From NCBI GenBank assembly GCA_021776915.1, contig JAIQZU010000054.1:35340-99339 (forward strand): a DNA stretch of 64,000 nt, read 5' to 3'. This document shows positions 1 through 8,205 of the stretch, in pieces (positions within the stretch are counted from its first letter, which is position 1; each line of letters opens with the position of its first letter). Below the pieces are notes generated by a model. That model had not been told where the DNA came from and did not search any database. It saw only the letters and a program-made list of their open reading frames with translations. The translations under genes were made by a program, and so were the position numbers. This DNA comes from Candidatus Scalindua sp. (GTDB lineage Bacteria; Planctomycetota; Brocadiia; Brocadiales; Scalinduaceae).

Positions 1-42
1 GGCTTGTATAGAGTGGTAACGCTGGGAGCAAGTAGTCAATTT

Positions 43-122
43 CGGATTTTTGATTGTGGAAAGAAAATCCGAACACAGAAATTATATCGGTTCGCCTCTT
101 TCATTCCGCAATCAAAAATCCG
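43..122. repeat. Inverted repeat, CGGATTTTTGATTG-type palindrome
   Basis: Two 18-base arms (43-60 and 105-122) are reverse complements with one mismatch. They lie downstream of fliN at the left edge of the window. The sequence belongs to a family of short intergenic palindromes rich in CGGAAT/ATTCCG words that recurs at 37541, 38150, 39031 and 39513. No gene is visible in 1-141. Confidence 0.7.
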
Positions 123-141
123 CATTCCGAAATTGATTCAC

Positions 142-525
142 TCAGACTATATTCTTGATTCTATCCTGAGTATTTGGAATCTTCGTTATTTTTACACCAA
201 AATTCTCGTCAACAACAACTACCTCACCGTAAGCAATGATTTTACCGCGGACTGTTATTTTAACCGGTTCTCCAGCCAGACTGTCCAACTCTATAATTGC
301 CCCGGGAGCTAATGATAAGACATCGCGCATTACCATCTCTGTCTTTCCAAGTTCTACAAGTACCGGAATACTAACATCCATCAGCATTTCCATATTATTC
401 ACATTTCCTTCTCCGGCAACGGTTTTTACCGGTTTCAGAGGTGAGAACTCAACAGATTTTATGCTCTCTTCTTTATCTGTAACTTGAGTAGATACATCCT
501 GATCTTCAGTTGCATTGTCTTCCAT
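142..525 (-). CDS. fliN: Flagellar motor switch protein FliN
   Basis: FliN forms the lower part of the cytoplasmic C-ring, where with FliM and FliG it sets rotation direction and helps dock the export ATPase complex. The 127-residue protein has an acidic N-terminal 45 residues, then a SpoA domain (about 45-122) with the typical pattern of a hydrophobic strand, LSLAPGAIIELD, and a VVVDENFGVKI segment. Length is normal for FliN. The ATG at 525 has GGGGG five bases upstream. It is the last gene of the minus-strand flagellar block and is separated from fliM by a 255-bp repeat rather than a normal short spacer, so its expression may depend on read-through across that repeat. Confidence 0.95.
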   Translation of the reverse strand: MEDNATEDQDVSTQVTDKEESIKSVEFSPLKPVKTVAGEGNVNNMEMLMDVSIPVLVELGKTEMVMRDVLSLAPGAIIELDSLAGEPVKITVRGKIIAYGEVVVVDENFGVKITKIPNTQDRIKNIV

Positions 526-546
526 ATAAACCCCCTTCGTAAATTA

Positions 547-806
547 GGCTGCCTAAAGGCAGCAACTCTTAATGAGAATATCGAATAATGAACACCGAAT
601 AATGAATTCTAAATTCGAAATTCGACGTTCAATATTCATTATTCAACTATTATTGAAATTCCTATACATCAAGTCAGGCCGCTATCGCGACAAAAGACTA
701 TCCTTCGACTCCGCTCAGGATGACGTCACACTGAGCCTCTCAAAACAACGTCACACTGAGCGGAGTCGAAGTGTTATCAACATTGAAATTCCTATGCATT
801 AAATTA
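547..806. repeat. Dispersed ~255-bp repeat, copy A
   Basis: This sequence starts GGCTGCCTAAAGGCA and ends CCTATGCATTAAATTA. It is nearly identical to 12094-12346, in the same orientation. Internally it has an inverted pair, CCTTCGACTCCGCTCA and TGAGCGGAGTCGAAG, and AT-rich GAATAATGAA words. Copy A carries about 25 extra bases where the TGACGTCACACTGAGC unit is partly duplicated. No credible protein is encoded. It sits between fliM and fliN and accounts for most of the 314-base gap. Confidence 0.85.
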
Positions 807-839
807 TATTTAATTAAATCCTTTGTTCATTATGGTATT

Positions 840-1838
840 CTAAACAGACTCATCGTCTATTAATGAAGTAATTTGGATAGCTTTCTTTGAACCGAATAAC
901 CCCAGCTTCCCGGAAAATTTGTTTTTTCCCTCTACAGATACTTTTAGATGATTTGTGATTTTACTGTCCAGTCTTAAGACATCTCCCTCTTTAAGATTTA
1001 CCACATCACTCACGGTAATATTGGTTTCATCTAAAACACCTGCTACAACAAGCTTCGTGTTCCTTACCAGCATTCTAAGCGCATCGGCGCTCTCCTTATC
1101 TTCTTTACGTGAATCTCCCGTTTTATCAATATTGAAAAAGTTCTCTAATGTTTCATCCATACTCGAAACCGGAACACAGATTTTCAGTTCGCCAAAGCTG
1201 TATTCCAGATTAAATGTAAAGGAGAGTAACAGCACTACCTCGGTATCAGCGGCTATGTTAAGGTACCTGGGTTCCATTGTTGTATCAGAAACTCTCCATT
1301 CCATCTCAACAAATGGTTTCCACGAATCACCTAGTCTATCAATTATGATTGACACAATATTGCCGAGAATTGTAACCTCTGTATCTGTCAGCTTTCTTAT
1401 TTCACGCTGTGATTTACCTGCACCTCCAAATGACTTCTCTATAATAGACAGACACAAACCCATATCCATTGCAACGCATCCGAAACCCGGTAACGGCGAC
1501 AATTTGACTGTGTTAAGAAACATTAGCTCAGGGCAAGTACTCTTAAATATTTCAAAGCTTAATTCGTCTATGGAGTTCAAGCTGACCTTTGCGGTGGCTC
1601 TTAGAAAATTAGATATCTCCCTGCTAATCTGATAAGCAGTAGTCTCAAATAACTTATACAACATACGTTTCTTCTCTCTCGAGATTGTGTTTGGTCTCTT
1701 AAAGTCATAATACTTTATTCTGCCATTTTCATCTTCAATTATGTCAACATGTGCTGTCTCATCCTGCCCTTCATGAAATGATTCCAGTAATTGTTCAACC
1801 TCATCACTGGAGAGAATTGCGTTTTCTGTATTTTCCAT
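840..1838 (-). CDS. fliM: Flagellar motor switch protein FliM
   Basis: FliM is the C-ring protein that binds phospho-CheY and passes the signal to FliG. The 332 residues show the family order. A short N-terminal CheY-binding helix region (ILSSDEVEQLLESF, about 8-21) is followed by a CheC-like middle domain (about 50-235, including SPLPGFGCVAMD) and a C-terminal SpoA domain (about 255-330) that pairs with FliN. It starts two bases after the fliL stop, so the two are co-translated. Conventional length and motifs leave little doubt. The two CheY proteins of the island at 26873-43783 are its likely partners. Confidence 0.96.
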   Translation of the reverse strand: MENTENAILSSDEVEQLLESFHEGQDETAHVDIIEDENGRIKYYDFKRPNTISREKKRMLYKLFETTAYQISREISNFLRATAKVSLNSIDELSFEIFKSTCPELMFLNTVKLSPLPGFGCVAMDMGLCLSIIEKSFGGAGKSQREIRKLTDTEVTILGNIVSIIIDRLGDSWKPFVEMEWRVSDTTMEPRYLNIAADTEVVLLLSFTFNLEYSFGELKICVPVSSMDETLENFFNIDKTGDSRKEDKESADALRMLVRNTKLVVAGVLDETNITVSDVVNLKEGDVLRLDSKITNHLKVSVEGKNKFSGKLGLFGSKKAIQITSLIDDESV

Positions 1839-1840
1839 GG

Positions 1841-2497
1841 TTATTGTATTATAAAATCTGAAAAATAGACTTGCGAGATGGCATCATCAGATCCCAGTAG
1901 TTCGCTATTTAATAGATCCTTGATTTCTGTCCTCAACACTGACTGACTGGCTGAAGTTCCTATTTCATCCGCATTTTTAGTTGAAAGAAATGACACGAGT
2001 TTATCTCTGAAAATAACTTTATTCTTCTTAATTGTATTTTCTGTTTCACTGCCACCTACTTCCAGACTGATAATAACCCTTAAGTATCTCTTGCTATCAA
2101 CTTCCCCAAGATTTACGACAATACTATCCATTGGTACCAGTATTTTTCCCAGGATACCTTTGCTTTTGTTACTATTACCGGTATTATCCTTTTTCTCAGT
2201 ATTCTTGTTTTTACTTTTACTACTTTCGCTTTCTGTCTTCCCAGCCACTTCTTTCTTCTCTGTATTTGTATCTACCTCTTCATCCGGCAGATTGCCGGTA
2301 TCTGTCTCAGAGGCAACAGATACATTTGTTAAATCATAGACATCTTTAGAAGGATAAAACCTGGTAACAAATATAAATGAACATAGTACTGAGATGACAG
2401 CAACAGCGGTCATGACTATCGCACTCTTCAGATCAATCTTTGAAGTACTTTTAGTATCGCCTGAAACAGTTACATTTTCAGTTTCTTTGTCTTCCAT
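1841..2497 (-). CDS. fliL: Flagellar basal-body-associated protein FliL
   Basis: FliL is a single-pass inner-membrane protein that surrounds the stator and supports its function. Residues 1-25 are cytoplasmic, and 26-46 form the membrane helix (AVISVLCSFIFVTRF). Residues ~60-115 are a low-complexity Lys/Glu/Ser/Asn linker, longer than usual. Residues ~115-218 are the periplasmic FliL domain (MDSIVVNLGEVDSKRYLRV, then a C-terminal YFSDFIIQ). At 218 residues it is somewhat longer than typical FliL because of the linker. It lies between the stator genes and fliM, the usual place. Confidence 0.9.
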   Translation of the reverse strand: MEDKETENVTVSGDTKSTSKIDLKSAIVMTAVAVISVLCSFIFVTRFYPSKDVYDLTNVSVASETDTGNLPDEEVDTNTEKKEVAGKTESESSKSKNKNTEKKDNTGNSNKSKGILGKILVPMDSIVVNLGEVDSKRYLRVIISLEVGGSETENTIKKNKVIFRDKLVSFLSTKNADEIGTSASQSVLRTEIKDLLNSELLGSDDAISQVYFSDFIIQ

Positions 2498-2542
2498 TGC
2501 TTCTTCCTTTTTTTTTCTTCTTCTTAAAAATAGTAAACCTCC

Positions 2543-3283
2543 TCAATTATCAGAGATTATTATGTTTATCCTGTTGTTTGTCCTGGTATTAAAAGATGAC
2601 GCCTCTCCCAGTAACGGCTGATACCCACCATATCCAACCGCCGTCAACCTTTTATAATCAATGTTACCTACATTATTAAAATACTTTGTAACAGCAGAAG
2701 CATACTCTGCAGATAGTTGCCAGCTTGTTGGATACCTGTCAGATGAAACGAAATCTTCACTTGTATAACCTCCAACCATCACTTTACAGTCTCTATCTTT
2801 TATCACATTTATTAAGTTATTGAGATACTGCTTGCTTTCCGATGATATATCCAGATCTTCATTAATAAATTTTATTTCAGTAGGAAATACCAGTCGGTTC
2901 CCGGTTTGCAAATACTCAATATCTAAATTCTTGTCAATCGTGTTGGCAAATGTATTCTTAACCGTTGACTTTTCCTTTTTGTATTTACCACCATATTTGT
3001 CCAGCTTGAAATTCAGGTTAGCAATAGAATCACTGCTTCCAAGAATAATCTTACTTACGCCATAATTACCCAATGCCTCTTTAAAAGAATCAATCGCCTC
3101 TTTTGCCTGCTCTTCTTTAGCTGGCCCTACATTAGCCGATAACATAATAAAGAAAGCCAACAGGATAGTCATAAGCGCGGCGAAGGCAACCATATCGACA
3201 AAGGCCCCGTCCTCAACCGGCTTCTTTTTCTTCTTTCTTGCTACCTGCACATTAACCGTAGCCGTATCTGATGAGTTAGACAT
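2543..3283 (-). CDS. MotB-like OmpA-domain protein lacking the proton-binding Asp
   Basis: The protein has a MotB layout: a basic cytoplasmic tail with RKKKKK, one membrane helix (about 26-48) and a C-terminal OmpA-type peptidoglycan-binding domain (about 115-245, ending TRTNNRINIII). The membrane segment reads AFAALMTILLAFF, which aligns with AYADFMTALMAFF of MotB. The residue matching the essential stator Asp is therefore Ala. A different Asp sits earlier (FVDMV) but is out of register. The gene overlaps motB by eight bases. It is probably a non-conducting partner of the neighbouring MotB, a stator anchor or a regulator. Function is inferred only. Confidence 0.8.
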   Translation of the reverse strand: MSNSSDTATVNVQVARKKKKKPVEDGAFVDMVAFAALMTILLAFFIMLSANVGPAKEEQAKEAIDSFKEALGNYGVSKIILGSSDSIANLNFKLDKYGGKYKKEKSTVKNTFANTIDKNLDIEYLQTGNRLVFPTEIKFINEDLDISSESKQYLNNLINVIKDRDCKVMVGGYTSEDFVSSDRYPTSWQLSAEYASAVTKYFNNVGNIDYKRLTAVGYGGYQPLLGEASSFNTRTNNRINIIISDN

Positions 3284-3989
3284 CCCTTGTTATCTCCTTT
3301 ATAATGATTTCCACTCTTCTATTCCTTGCCCGGTTACGTTCATTACTATTCGGACGCAAAGGTCTGTGCCTGCCAAATCCAGCCACCCCGAAGCGGGCAG
3401 TAGAGAGCATCTCTTCCGTAATAACATAGTCACAAACTCTGGAAGCTCTTGCAATAGACAATTTGTTACCATCATCGTTTTCGCCAGCATATATATCATC
3501 GGTATGACCATCAATTCTTACATTATTTGGAATAACACTTAATAATTCGGCTATTTTGTCCAGCAAATATATGTATTCTACCTTCAGGGTTGTTTCTCCA
3601 GAATCAAAAAGAATGTCAGACCTTATCCTGACAGTGAATCCTTCTCTGGTTTTCAATAAGTCTATCACGTTAAACAGCTCATTTTCTGTCATAAACACAA
3701 CCAAATCTTCTCTTATTAAGTCAAGGTCACTTATGGGAGGAGGAAGATCATCTGCATTAACCAATATCTTTGCCTTGCTTTTGATTTTCTCTTCAAATAT
3801 GCCGGACTCCTTGAGTACAGGAACAGCTAGATTATCACCAACGCCGTTGCGTTTCTTCATCATTTCAACTTCATCAGTCTTAGGTGAACTCATTGCTATT
3901 ATCAACACAAAGAATGTCATCAACAGGGTAATCATGTCGCCATAAGCCAATGCCCATTCGTTAGGATCTTTTTTCGGTTCTTCTTCCAT
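3276..3989 (-). CDS. motB: Flagellar stator protein MotB
   Basis: MotB is the peptidoglycan-anchored half of the ion-conducting stator. The 237-residue protein begins with a short cytoplasmic tail. The membrane helix follows at about 15-35 and contains AYGDMITLLMTFF, which keeps the conserved ion-binding Asp. The C-terminal OmpA domain (about 105-235) has the signature IDGHTDD and a later NRARNRRVEI. It lies two bases downstream of motA, which implies translational coupling. The sequence alone does not settle whether the stator uses protons or sodium. Compare the Asp-less paralogue directly downstream. Confidence 0.93.
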   Translation of the reverse strand: MEEEPKKDPNEWALAYGDMITLLMTFFVLIIAMSSPKTDEVEMMKKRNGVGDNLAVPVLKESGIFEEKIKSKAKILVNADDLPPPISDLDLIREDLVVFMTENELFNVIDLLKTREGFTVRIRSDILFDSGETTLKVEYIYLLDKIAELLSVIPNNVRIDGHTDDIYAGENDDGNKLSIARASRVCDYVITEEMLSTARFGVAGFGRHRPLRPNSNERNRARNRRVEIIIKEITRDV

Positions 3990-3991
3990 TA

Positions 3992-4801
3992 CTACGCACC
4001 TGCACTTCTTATTTGATCTTTTAAAGCCTCCATCTTCTTTTGCTTCCTTTGAGATGGTGAAAGGAAACCCTTTAATTTCTCCTCTACTATACTTGGATTA
4101 TCACCGGATTGTATTGCCACTACCCCCTCTACAACCAACTCTTTAAGCAGTAATTCCTCTTTTGACCTTATATCAAGTTTTCCGCTCATTGGCAAAAGGA
4201 TCAGGTTTGCCACTATAACCCCGTATAATGTAGTTAAAAGTGCGGTGGCCATACCGACTCCGATCTTAGAAGGATCATCCAGTTCCCTGAGCATTAATAC
4301 CAATCCTATTAACGTTCCCATCATGCCGAATGCGGGCGCTACTATCCCCATGGATTCAAGCACCCCCTTGCCTTTGGTATGTCTGCCGCGCACATTATCA
4401 ATCTCCTTCTCAAGTATTGAACGAAGGCCGTCAGCATCGGTCCCATCAACCAGCAACTGTATGGACTTTGAAAGAAATGCATCCTTAATGTCGACCACCT
4501 TACTCTCCAACGCCAGCAACCCTTCCCTTCTGGCAAGCTTGGCATATTCTATCAATCTCTCCATCTCAAATTGAGGTGAAGATAATTTAACGAATATAGT
4601 TTTCATGCTTAAGGTGACCAACCCTGTAACTACCTGTAAAGGGTATCTGACAAGCGTTGCACTGATCGTCCCCCCAATGACTATCATTATTGAAGGAATA
4701 TTAATAAATCCTACTATCCCAGACACCCCTCCACCCAAAATAATAGATACTATGAGCAGAAGAGCTCCAATTAACATACCTGCCGGAGTTGCAATATCCA
4801 T
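3992..4801 (-). CDS. motA: Flagellar stator protein MotA
   Basis: MotA is the channel-forming, torque-generating half of the stator. The 269 residues contain four hydrophobic segments (about 5-25, 30-50, 150-172, 182-202). A cytoplasmic loop lies between helices 2 and 3 with FEMERLIEYAKLARREGLLALE, the charged region that meets FliG. Conserved GTLIGLVLMLREL and TTLYGVIVANLILLP are in helices 3 and 4. Length suits the non-enterobacterial MotA/PomA type. It sits between the MotE-like gene and motB with two-base spacers. Confidence 0.95.
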   Translation of the reverse strand: MDIATPAGMLIGALLLIVSIILGGGVSGIVGFINIPSIMIVIGGTISATLVRYPLQVVTGLVTLSMKTIFVKLSSPQFEMERLIEYAKLARREGLLALESKVVDIKDAFLSKSIQLLVDGTDADGLRSILEKEIDNVRGRHTKGKGVLESMGIVAPAFGMMGTLIGLVLMLRELDDPSKIGVGMATALLTTLYGVIVANLILLPMSGKLDIRSKEELLLKELVVEGVVAIQSGDNPSIVEEKLKGFLSPSQRKQKKMEALKDQIRSAGA

Positions 4802-4803
4802 AA

Positions 4804-5757
4804 TTAAGCTCCCTCTGTCTTTTTATCTTTTTTTTGAAATTCCCTTTTCATGATTTCCCTGATTTCATTTGTTAATCTTGAGGCTTCATCAGTTTCCACC
4901 AGTTCCAGTATCCTGGCCAATTTCTTCTCGTTCATTTTCGAGAGGATACTGACGGCGGTTTCGTTATCCAGTTTATTTATAATTGACACTGCTTTTTCCG
5001 TATCCATTTTCTGATAAATTGCCGCAAGCTTCTTTATGTTTCTCCCCTTAAGCGATTCATCTGAAGCCTGATTCATTATTTGCAGATTTTTTATTTGTTC
5101 ACAAATTACAGCTGCACCGGAAGGATCAAACTCGGAGAGAATATTTGCAGATTTTTTAGATGGCATACCGGATAAAACCTTAGCGCTTGTATCAATATTC
5201 AGCTTGCTCAAGACATCTGCCGCCTTTAATGCATCCATCGAAGCATAAATATCTGCCAGTCGTTTCAGATTCTTACGCTCACTTTCTTTATATACAATAA
5301 GATCGCTATCAAGATCAATCCTCTCCGCACTTATAAACATCAACGCCTCATCCAGTTTCTCTCTCATGGATGTTATTTCGCTCTTACGACTTTCTACATC
5401 TGTTTTAAAGGCTTCTATTTCCTTTTCTTTCTTATCAAGCAGAGCAACCTTCTTCTCATACAAATCTATTCTTTGACGAAGTTCCATCTGGTATTTCCTT
5501 ATCTCGTCAGGAGAGAATTTCCTTAACATCCTGACAGCTTCTTTTTTCTCTTTTTCCTCATTAACCGCCTTCTCACTACTTTCATCTCGACTATGCTCTT
5601 CCCTTATCTCTAACAACCTGGCGGAATAATACTTCTTCAACTTCTCTTCGGTCCCCTTCTTTAAGACTATCATTACTACTGATGACACAGAGAAGAAAAC
5701 GATGAAGAATAAAATATAAGGAATATATTCTTTTATATTTAATTTGATTTTAATCAT
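4804..5757 (-). CDS. MotE-like membrane coiled-coil protein with MgtE-N type repeats
   Basis: The 317-residue protein has one N-terminal membrane helix (about 10-30), a long charged coiled coil (about 35-165) and a C-terminal helical domain (about 180-305). The C-terminal domain is made of ADVLSKL, AVSIINKLD and AVSILSKMNEKKLARILE units, as in the MgtE N-terminal/FliG-middle fold. This is the architecture of MotE, known in rhizobia as a chaperone for a periplasmic motility protein. Homologues occur in many flagellar operons. Here it lies between fliJ (8-base overlap) and motA (2-base gap). I infer a role in stator or export-apparatus assembly. FliG-like repeats suggest contact with the switch. 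Confidence 0.75.
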   Translation of the reverse strand: MIKIKLNIKEYIPYILFFIVFFSVSSVVMIVLKKGTEEKLKKYYSARLLEIREEHSRDESSEKAVNEEKEKKEAVRMLRKFSPDEIRKYQMELRQRIDLYEKKVALLDKKEKEIEAFKTDVESRKSEITSMREKLDEALMFISAERIDLDSDLIVYKESERKNLKRLADIYASMDALKAADVLSKLNIDTSAKVLSGMPSKKSANILSEFDPSGAAVICEQIKNLQIMNQASDESLKGRNIKKLAAIYQKMDTEKAVSIINKLDNETAVSILSKMNEKKLARILELVETDEASRLTNEIREIMKREFQKKDKKTEGA

Positions 5758-6208
5758 TTTTGACCACCAATTTATTAATGAATTTTGTCATGGCAATATC
5801 GTCCATTTCTTTGTTCGATAATGATACTAGATAATCTTTATACTCTTCTTCCCACCTGTCCCTGAGTTTTTCTAACGCCTTTCTCTTTTTTACTATTTTT
5901 GCTAATTCTTCCTGAACAATTCTCAATTCCTTTGTTATTTCCTGCATCCTGGTGTTACCGGTATTAATATCGCTGTCAAGTTTCAGAAAATATTCTTCAT
6001 ACGCCCTCAGTTCAACAGGGACAATATCATTTAGTTTCTTCAAACTCAGATTGTTCTGGCATATTACCTTTTGATTCTTCAGGTTTCTTAATTTATCCTC
6101 TTCGCTCAGGAGCTTATCCTGTATGATCTTTAATCTTCCTATACATTCATTCTCATAAACAAGCTCTTTATTGAGCAGTGGCTGCAGTTTAAAATGGAAT
6201 TTTTGCAC
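5750..6208 (-). CDS. fliJ: Flagellar export protein FliJ
   Basis: FliJ is the small coiled-coil stalk of the flagellar type III ATPase complex, also acting as a chaperone escort. The 152 residues are almost entirely helical and charged, starting MQKFHFKLQPLLN, the typical FliJ opening (F.F.L..LL). No membrane segment is present. The position directly after fliI and the length fit. Sequence conservation in this family is low, so position carries much of the weight. Confidence 0.88.
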   Translation of the reverse strand: MQKFHFKLQPLLNKELVYENECIGRLKIIQDKLLSEEDKLRNLKNQKVICQNNLSLKKLNDIVPVELRAYEEYFLKLDSDINTGNTRMQEITKELRIVQEELAKIVKKRKALEKLRDRWEEEYKDYLVSLSNKEMDDIAMTKFINKLVVKND

Positions 6209-6229
6209 TTTAGATCACATTACACTTTT

Positions 6230-6257
6230 GTAGAGGCGTATGGCAATACGCCTCTAC
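6230..6257. repeat. 12-bp-stem palindrome overlapping the fliI stop codon
   Basis: GTAGAGGCGTAT, loop GGCA, ATACGCCTCTAC make a perfect 12-bp stem. The TAG stop of fliI (6254-6256) lies inside the right arm, so the element ends the reading frame. Similar GGCGTATTGCCAT and ATACGCCCCTA words occur near 25143 and 56943. It may act as an RNA hairpin between fliI and fliJ. Confidence 0.8.
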
Positions 6258-7600
6258 ACATTCTGGGCTTTTTCGCCATAATCCTTCATCATTTCCTCTA
6301 ATTTACCTATATCCTCTTCATAGTTACTCTGTTCATCAGCATCTTGTCTGAGAAACTCTGTCACCCTATCATACATGCTTATCGCAAAGTCAATATTGTG
6401 ATTCTTTCCTTCTGCGTAAGCGCCGACATTTATCATATCCTCTGCTTCCTTGTAAACCGCATAAGCAGTTTTTAGCCTCTGGGCTGCCTGCATATGTCCG
6501 GGCGAGACAATATCAATCATACATCTGCTTACACTGTTAAGAATATCTATTGCCGGATAGTGATTCTGCGCCGCCAACTTTCTGGAGAGTATAATATGAC
6601 CGTCCAGGATTCCCCTCACAGTATCTGAAACCGGTTCGTTAAGATCGTCGCCATCAACCAATACGGTATACATTGCCGTAATACTGCCTTCAGGTGTTAT
6701 ACCGGTTCTCTCCAATAACTTTGGCAGTACAGAGAAGACTGACGGTGTATACCCCCTGGTAGTCGGAGGCTCCCCTATGGCAAGCCCCAACTCACGTTGT
6801 GCGTTGGCAAGCCTTGTAATTGAATCTACCAATAACATTACATTCAAACCCTGATCTCTTAAATATTCTGCTATTGTAGTCGCGACAAATGCCCCCTTCA
6901 ACCTCACTACAACAGGCTTATCAGAAGTAACAACCACCACAACAGATTTCTTAATACCTTCATCTCCCAGGTTATGCTCAATAAATTCCCGAACCTCTCT
7001 TCCACGCTCTCCTATCAATGCAATAACATTAACATCTGCCGTAGAAGATCTCGCAATCTTGCCCAGGATAGTACTCTTCCCAACTCCACTACCTGCAAAA
7101 ATTCCCATCCTCTGACCTTTACCACATGTAAGGAGGCTGTCAATTGCCCTGATACCCGTACTAACCGGGTCCGTTATCAGAGGTCTGTCCAGTGGTTCAG
7201 GCGCCTCATTATGTAAGGGCCTGATTTCGTCATAATTAACCGGTCCTTTCCTGTCAATAGGGTTGCCCAATCCGTCAAGTATTCTACCTTTCAAAGACAT
7301 GCCAAGTTTAATATTAAGCGGCTTACCGGTTGCAACCACTTCACTCTTTGGACTAATTCCATGCATATCAGCAATTGGCATTAATAACGTTTTCTTATCT
7401 TTGAAGCCAACTACCTCTGCTAAAACAGGTTTATCCCCGGATTGAGTAGTCAACCTGCATAATTCCCCAACATGTACCTCAGGTCCTAAAGATTCTATCA
7501 GCATACTTGTAGCCCTTGAAACTGTCCCTATCAAGTTTGTGGTATTTATATTTGAAAGTCTCTGATGGTACTTCCCAAACATTTCTTCTACTTTTAACAT
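6254..7600 (-). CDS. fliI: Flagellum-specific ATPase FliI
   Basis: FliI is the hexameric ATPase that energises flagellar protein export. I chose the ATG at 7600 (448 residues, MLKVEEMFG). It sits in an ATGTTAA overlap with the fliH stop, whereas an upstream in-frame start would run 57 bases further into fliH. Visible motifs are Walker A GIFAGSGVGKST (about 165-176), IGERGREV, Walker B LLVDSITR and the PTTRGYTPSVFSVLP loop. C-terminal helices end in a palindromic repeat that supplies the stop codon. Length is as expected. Confidence 0.96.
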   Translation of the reverse strand: MLKVEEMFGKYHQRLSNINTTNLIGTVSRATSMLIESLGPEVHVGELCRLTTQSGDKPVLAEVVGFKDKKTLLMPIADMHGISPKSEVVATGKPLNIKLGMSLKGRILDGLGNPIDRKGPVNYDEIRPLHNEAPEPLDRPLITDPVSTGIRAIDSLLTCGKGQRMGIFAGSGVGKSTILGKIARSSTADVNVIALIGERGREVREFIEHNLGDEGIKKSVVVVVTSDKPVVVRLKGAFVATTIAEYLRDQGLNVMLLVDSITRLANAQRELGLAIGEPPTTRGYTPSVFSVLPKLLERTGITPEGSITAMYTVLVDGDDLNEPVSDTVRGILDGHIILSRKLAAQNHYPAIDILNSVSRCMIDIVSPGHMQAAQRLKTAYAVYKEAEDMINVGAYAEGKNHNIDFAISMYDRVTEFLRQDADEQSNYEEDIGKLEEMMKDYGEKAQNV

Positions 7601-8205
7601 TCCACGCCTTCCGTTTCTAAATTGTGTTCCCCAAATGCTGATACAATTTCTCCCCAACGCGTTTCCACCCTTGCATCAACACCACCACAATCTGTAACAA
7701 CCCTGCAACCTCCTCTTGAAATATCAGCATCATTGATCATTTCATATTCCTTGCCATCGGTTGTCAGTACAGCAGCATTCATATCCTTTAACTTTTCAGC
7801 ATCTTCCGGGTTTATATGCACTCTCAATATTTTGTTCCCCTTTACTTTGTTAAGCGCATCCCCGACAACACTCTCAATTATTTTACTGCTATTTTGAGAG
7901 ATTTCTTCATTGACGGTCTTCTTTGCAATGGCAACAATGAGTTTGATAATTTCTTTCTCACATTTATCCCAGATATTATCCCGTTCATGTTTTAAATCCT
8001 CGATTGCCTTCTGCAAACTTTGACATAGAAGCTTAATATTTTCCTGGTTTTCCTTTAATGCGTCATCCCTGCCCTTTTGATACGATTCTTTACTAACACT
8101 CTCTACTAACTTCTCTTTTTCTTCCTCTTCAGACGAAGAACATTCAGATTCCAGAATAAATGGTTTTCCGATAACAGGGAATTTATAGATACTTTTCTTA
8201 CTCAT
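7594..8205 (-). CDS. fliH: Flagellar assembly protein FliH
   Basis: FliH is the peripheral-stalk protein that binds and restrains FliI. The 203 residues consist of a basic N-terminus (MSKKSIYKFPVIG), an acidic Ser/Glu stretch (about 20-35), a long helix with GxxxA/D-type spacing and a C-terminal V-ATPase E-like domain (VHINPEDAEKL; ISRGGCRVVTDCGGVDARVETR, about 125-185). The last part matches the family signature GGC.V.T..G.VDA. It overlaps fliG by four bases and fliI by seven, a tightly coupled set. Confidence 0.92.
   Translation of the reverse strand: MSKKSIYKFPVIGKPFILESECSSSEEEEKEKLVESVSKESYQKGRDDALKENQENIKLLCQSLQKAIEDLKHERDNIWDKCEKEIIKLIVAIAKKTVNEEISQNSSKIIESVVGDALNKVKGNKILRVHINPEDAEKLKDMNAAVLTTDGKEYEMINDADISRGGCRVVTDCGGVDARVETRWGEIVSAFGEHNLETEGVEC

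Noticed and set aside
7601..7657. Longer FliI start 19 codons upstream
   Set aside because: It would run inside fliH, and the ATG at 7600 sits in a typical ATGTTAA overlap and matches the family start.
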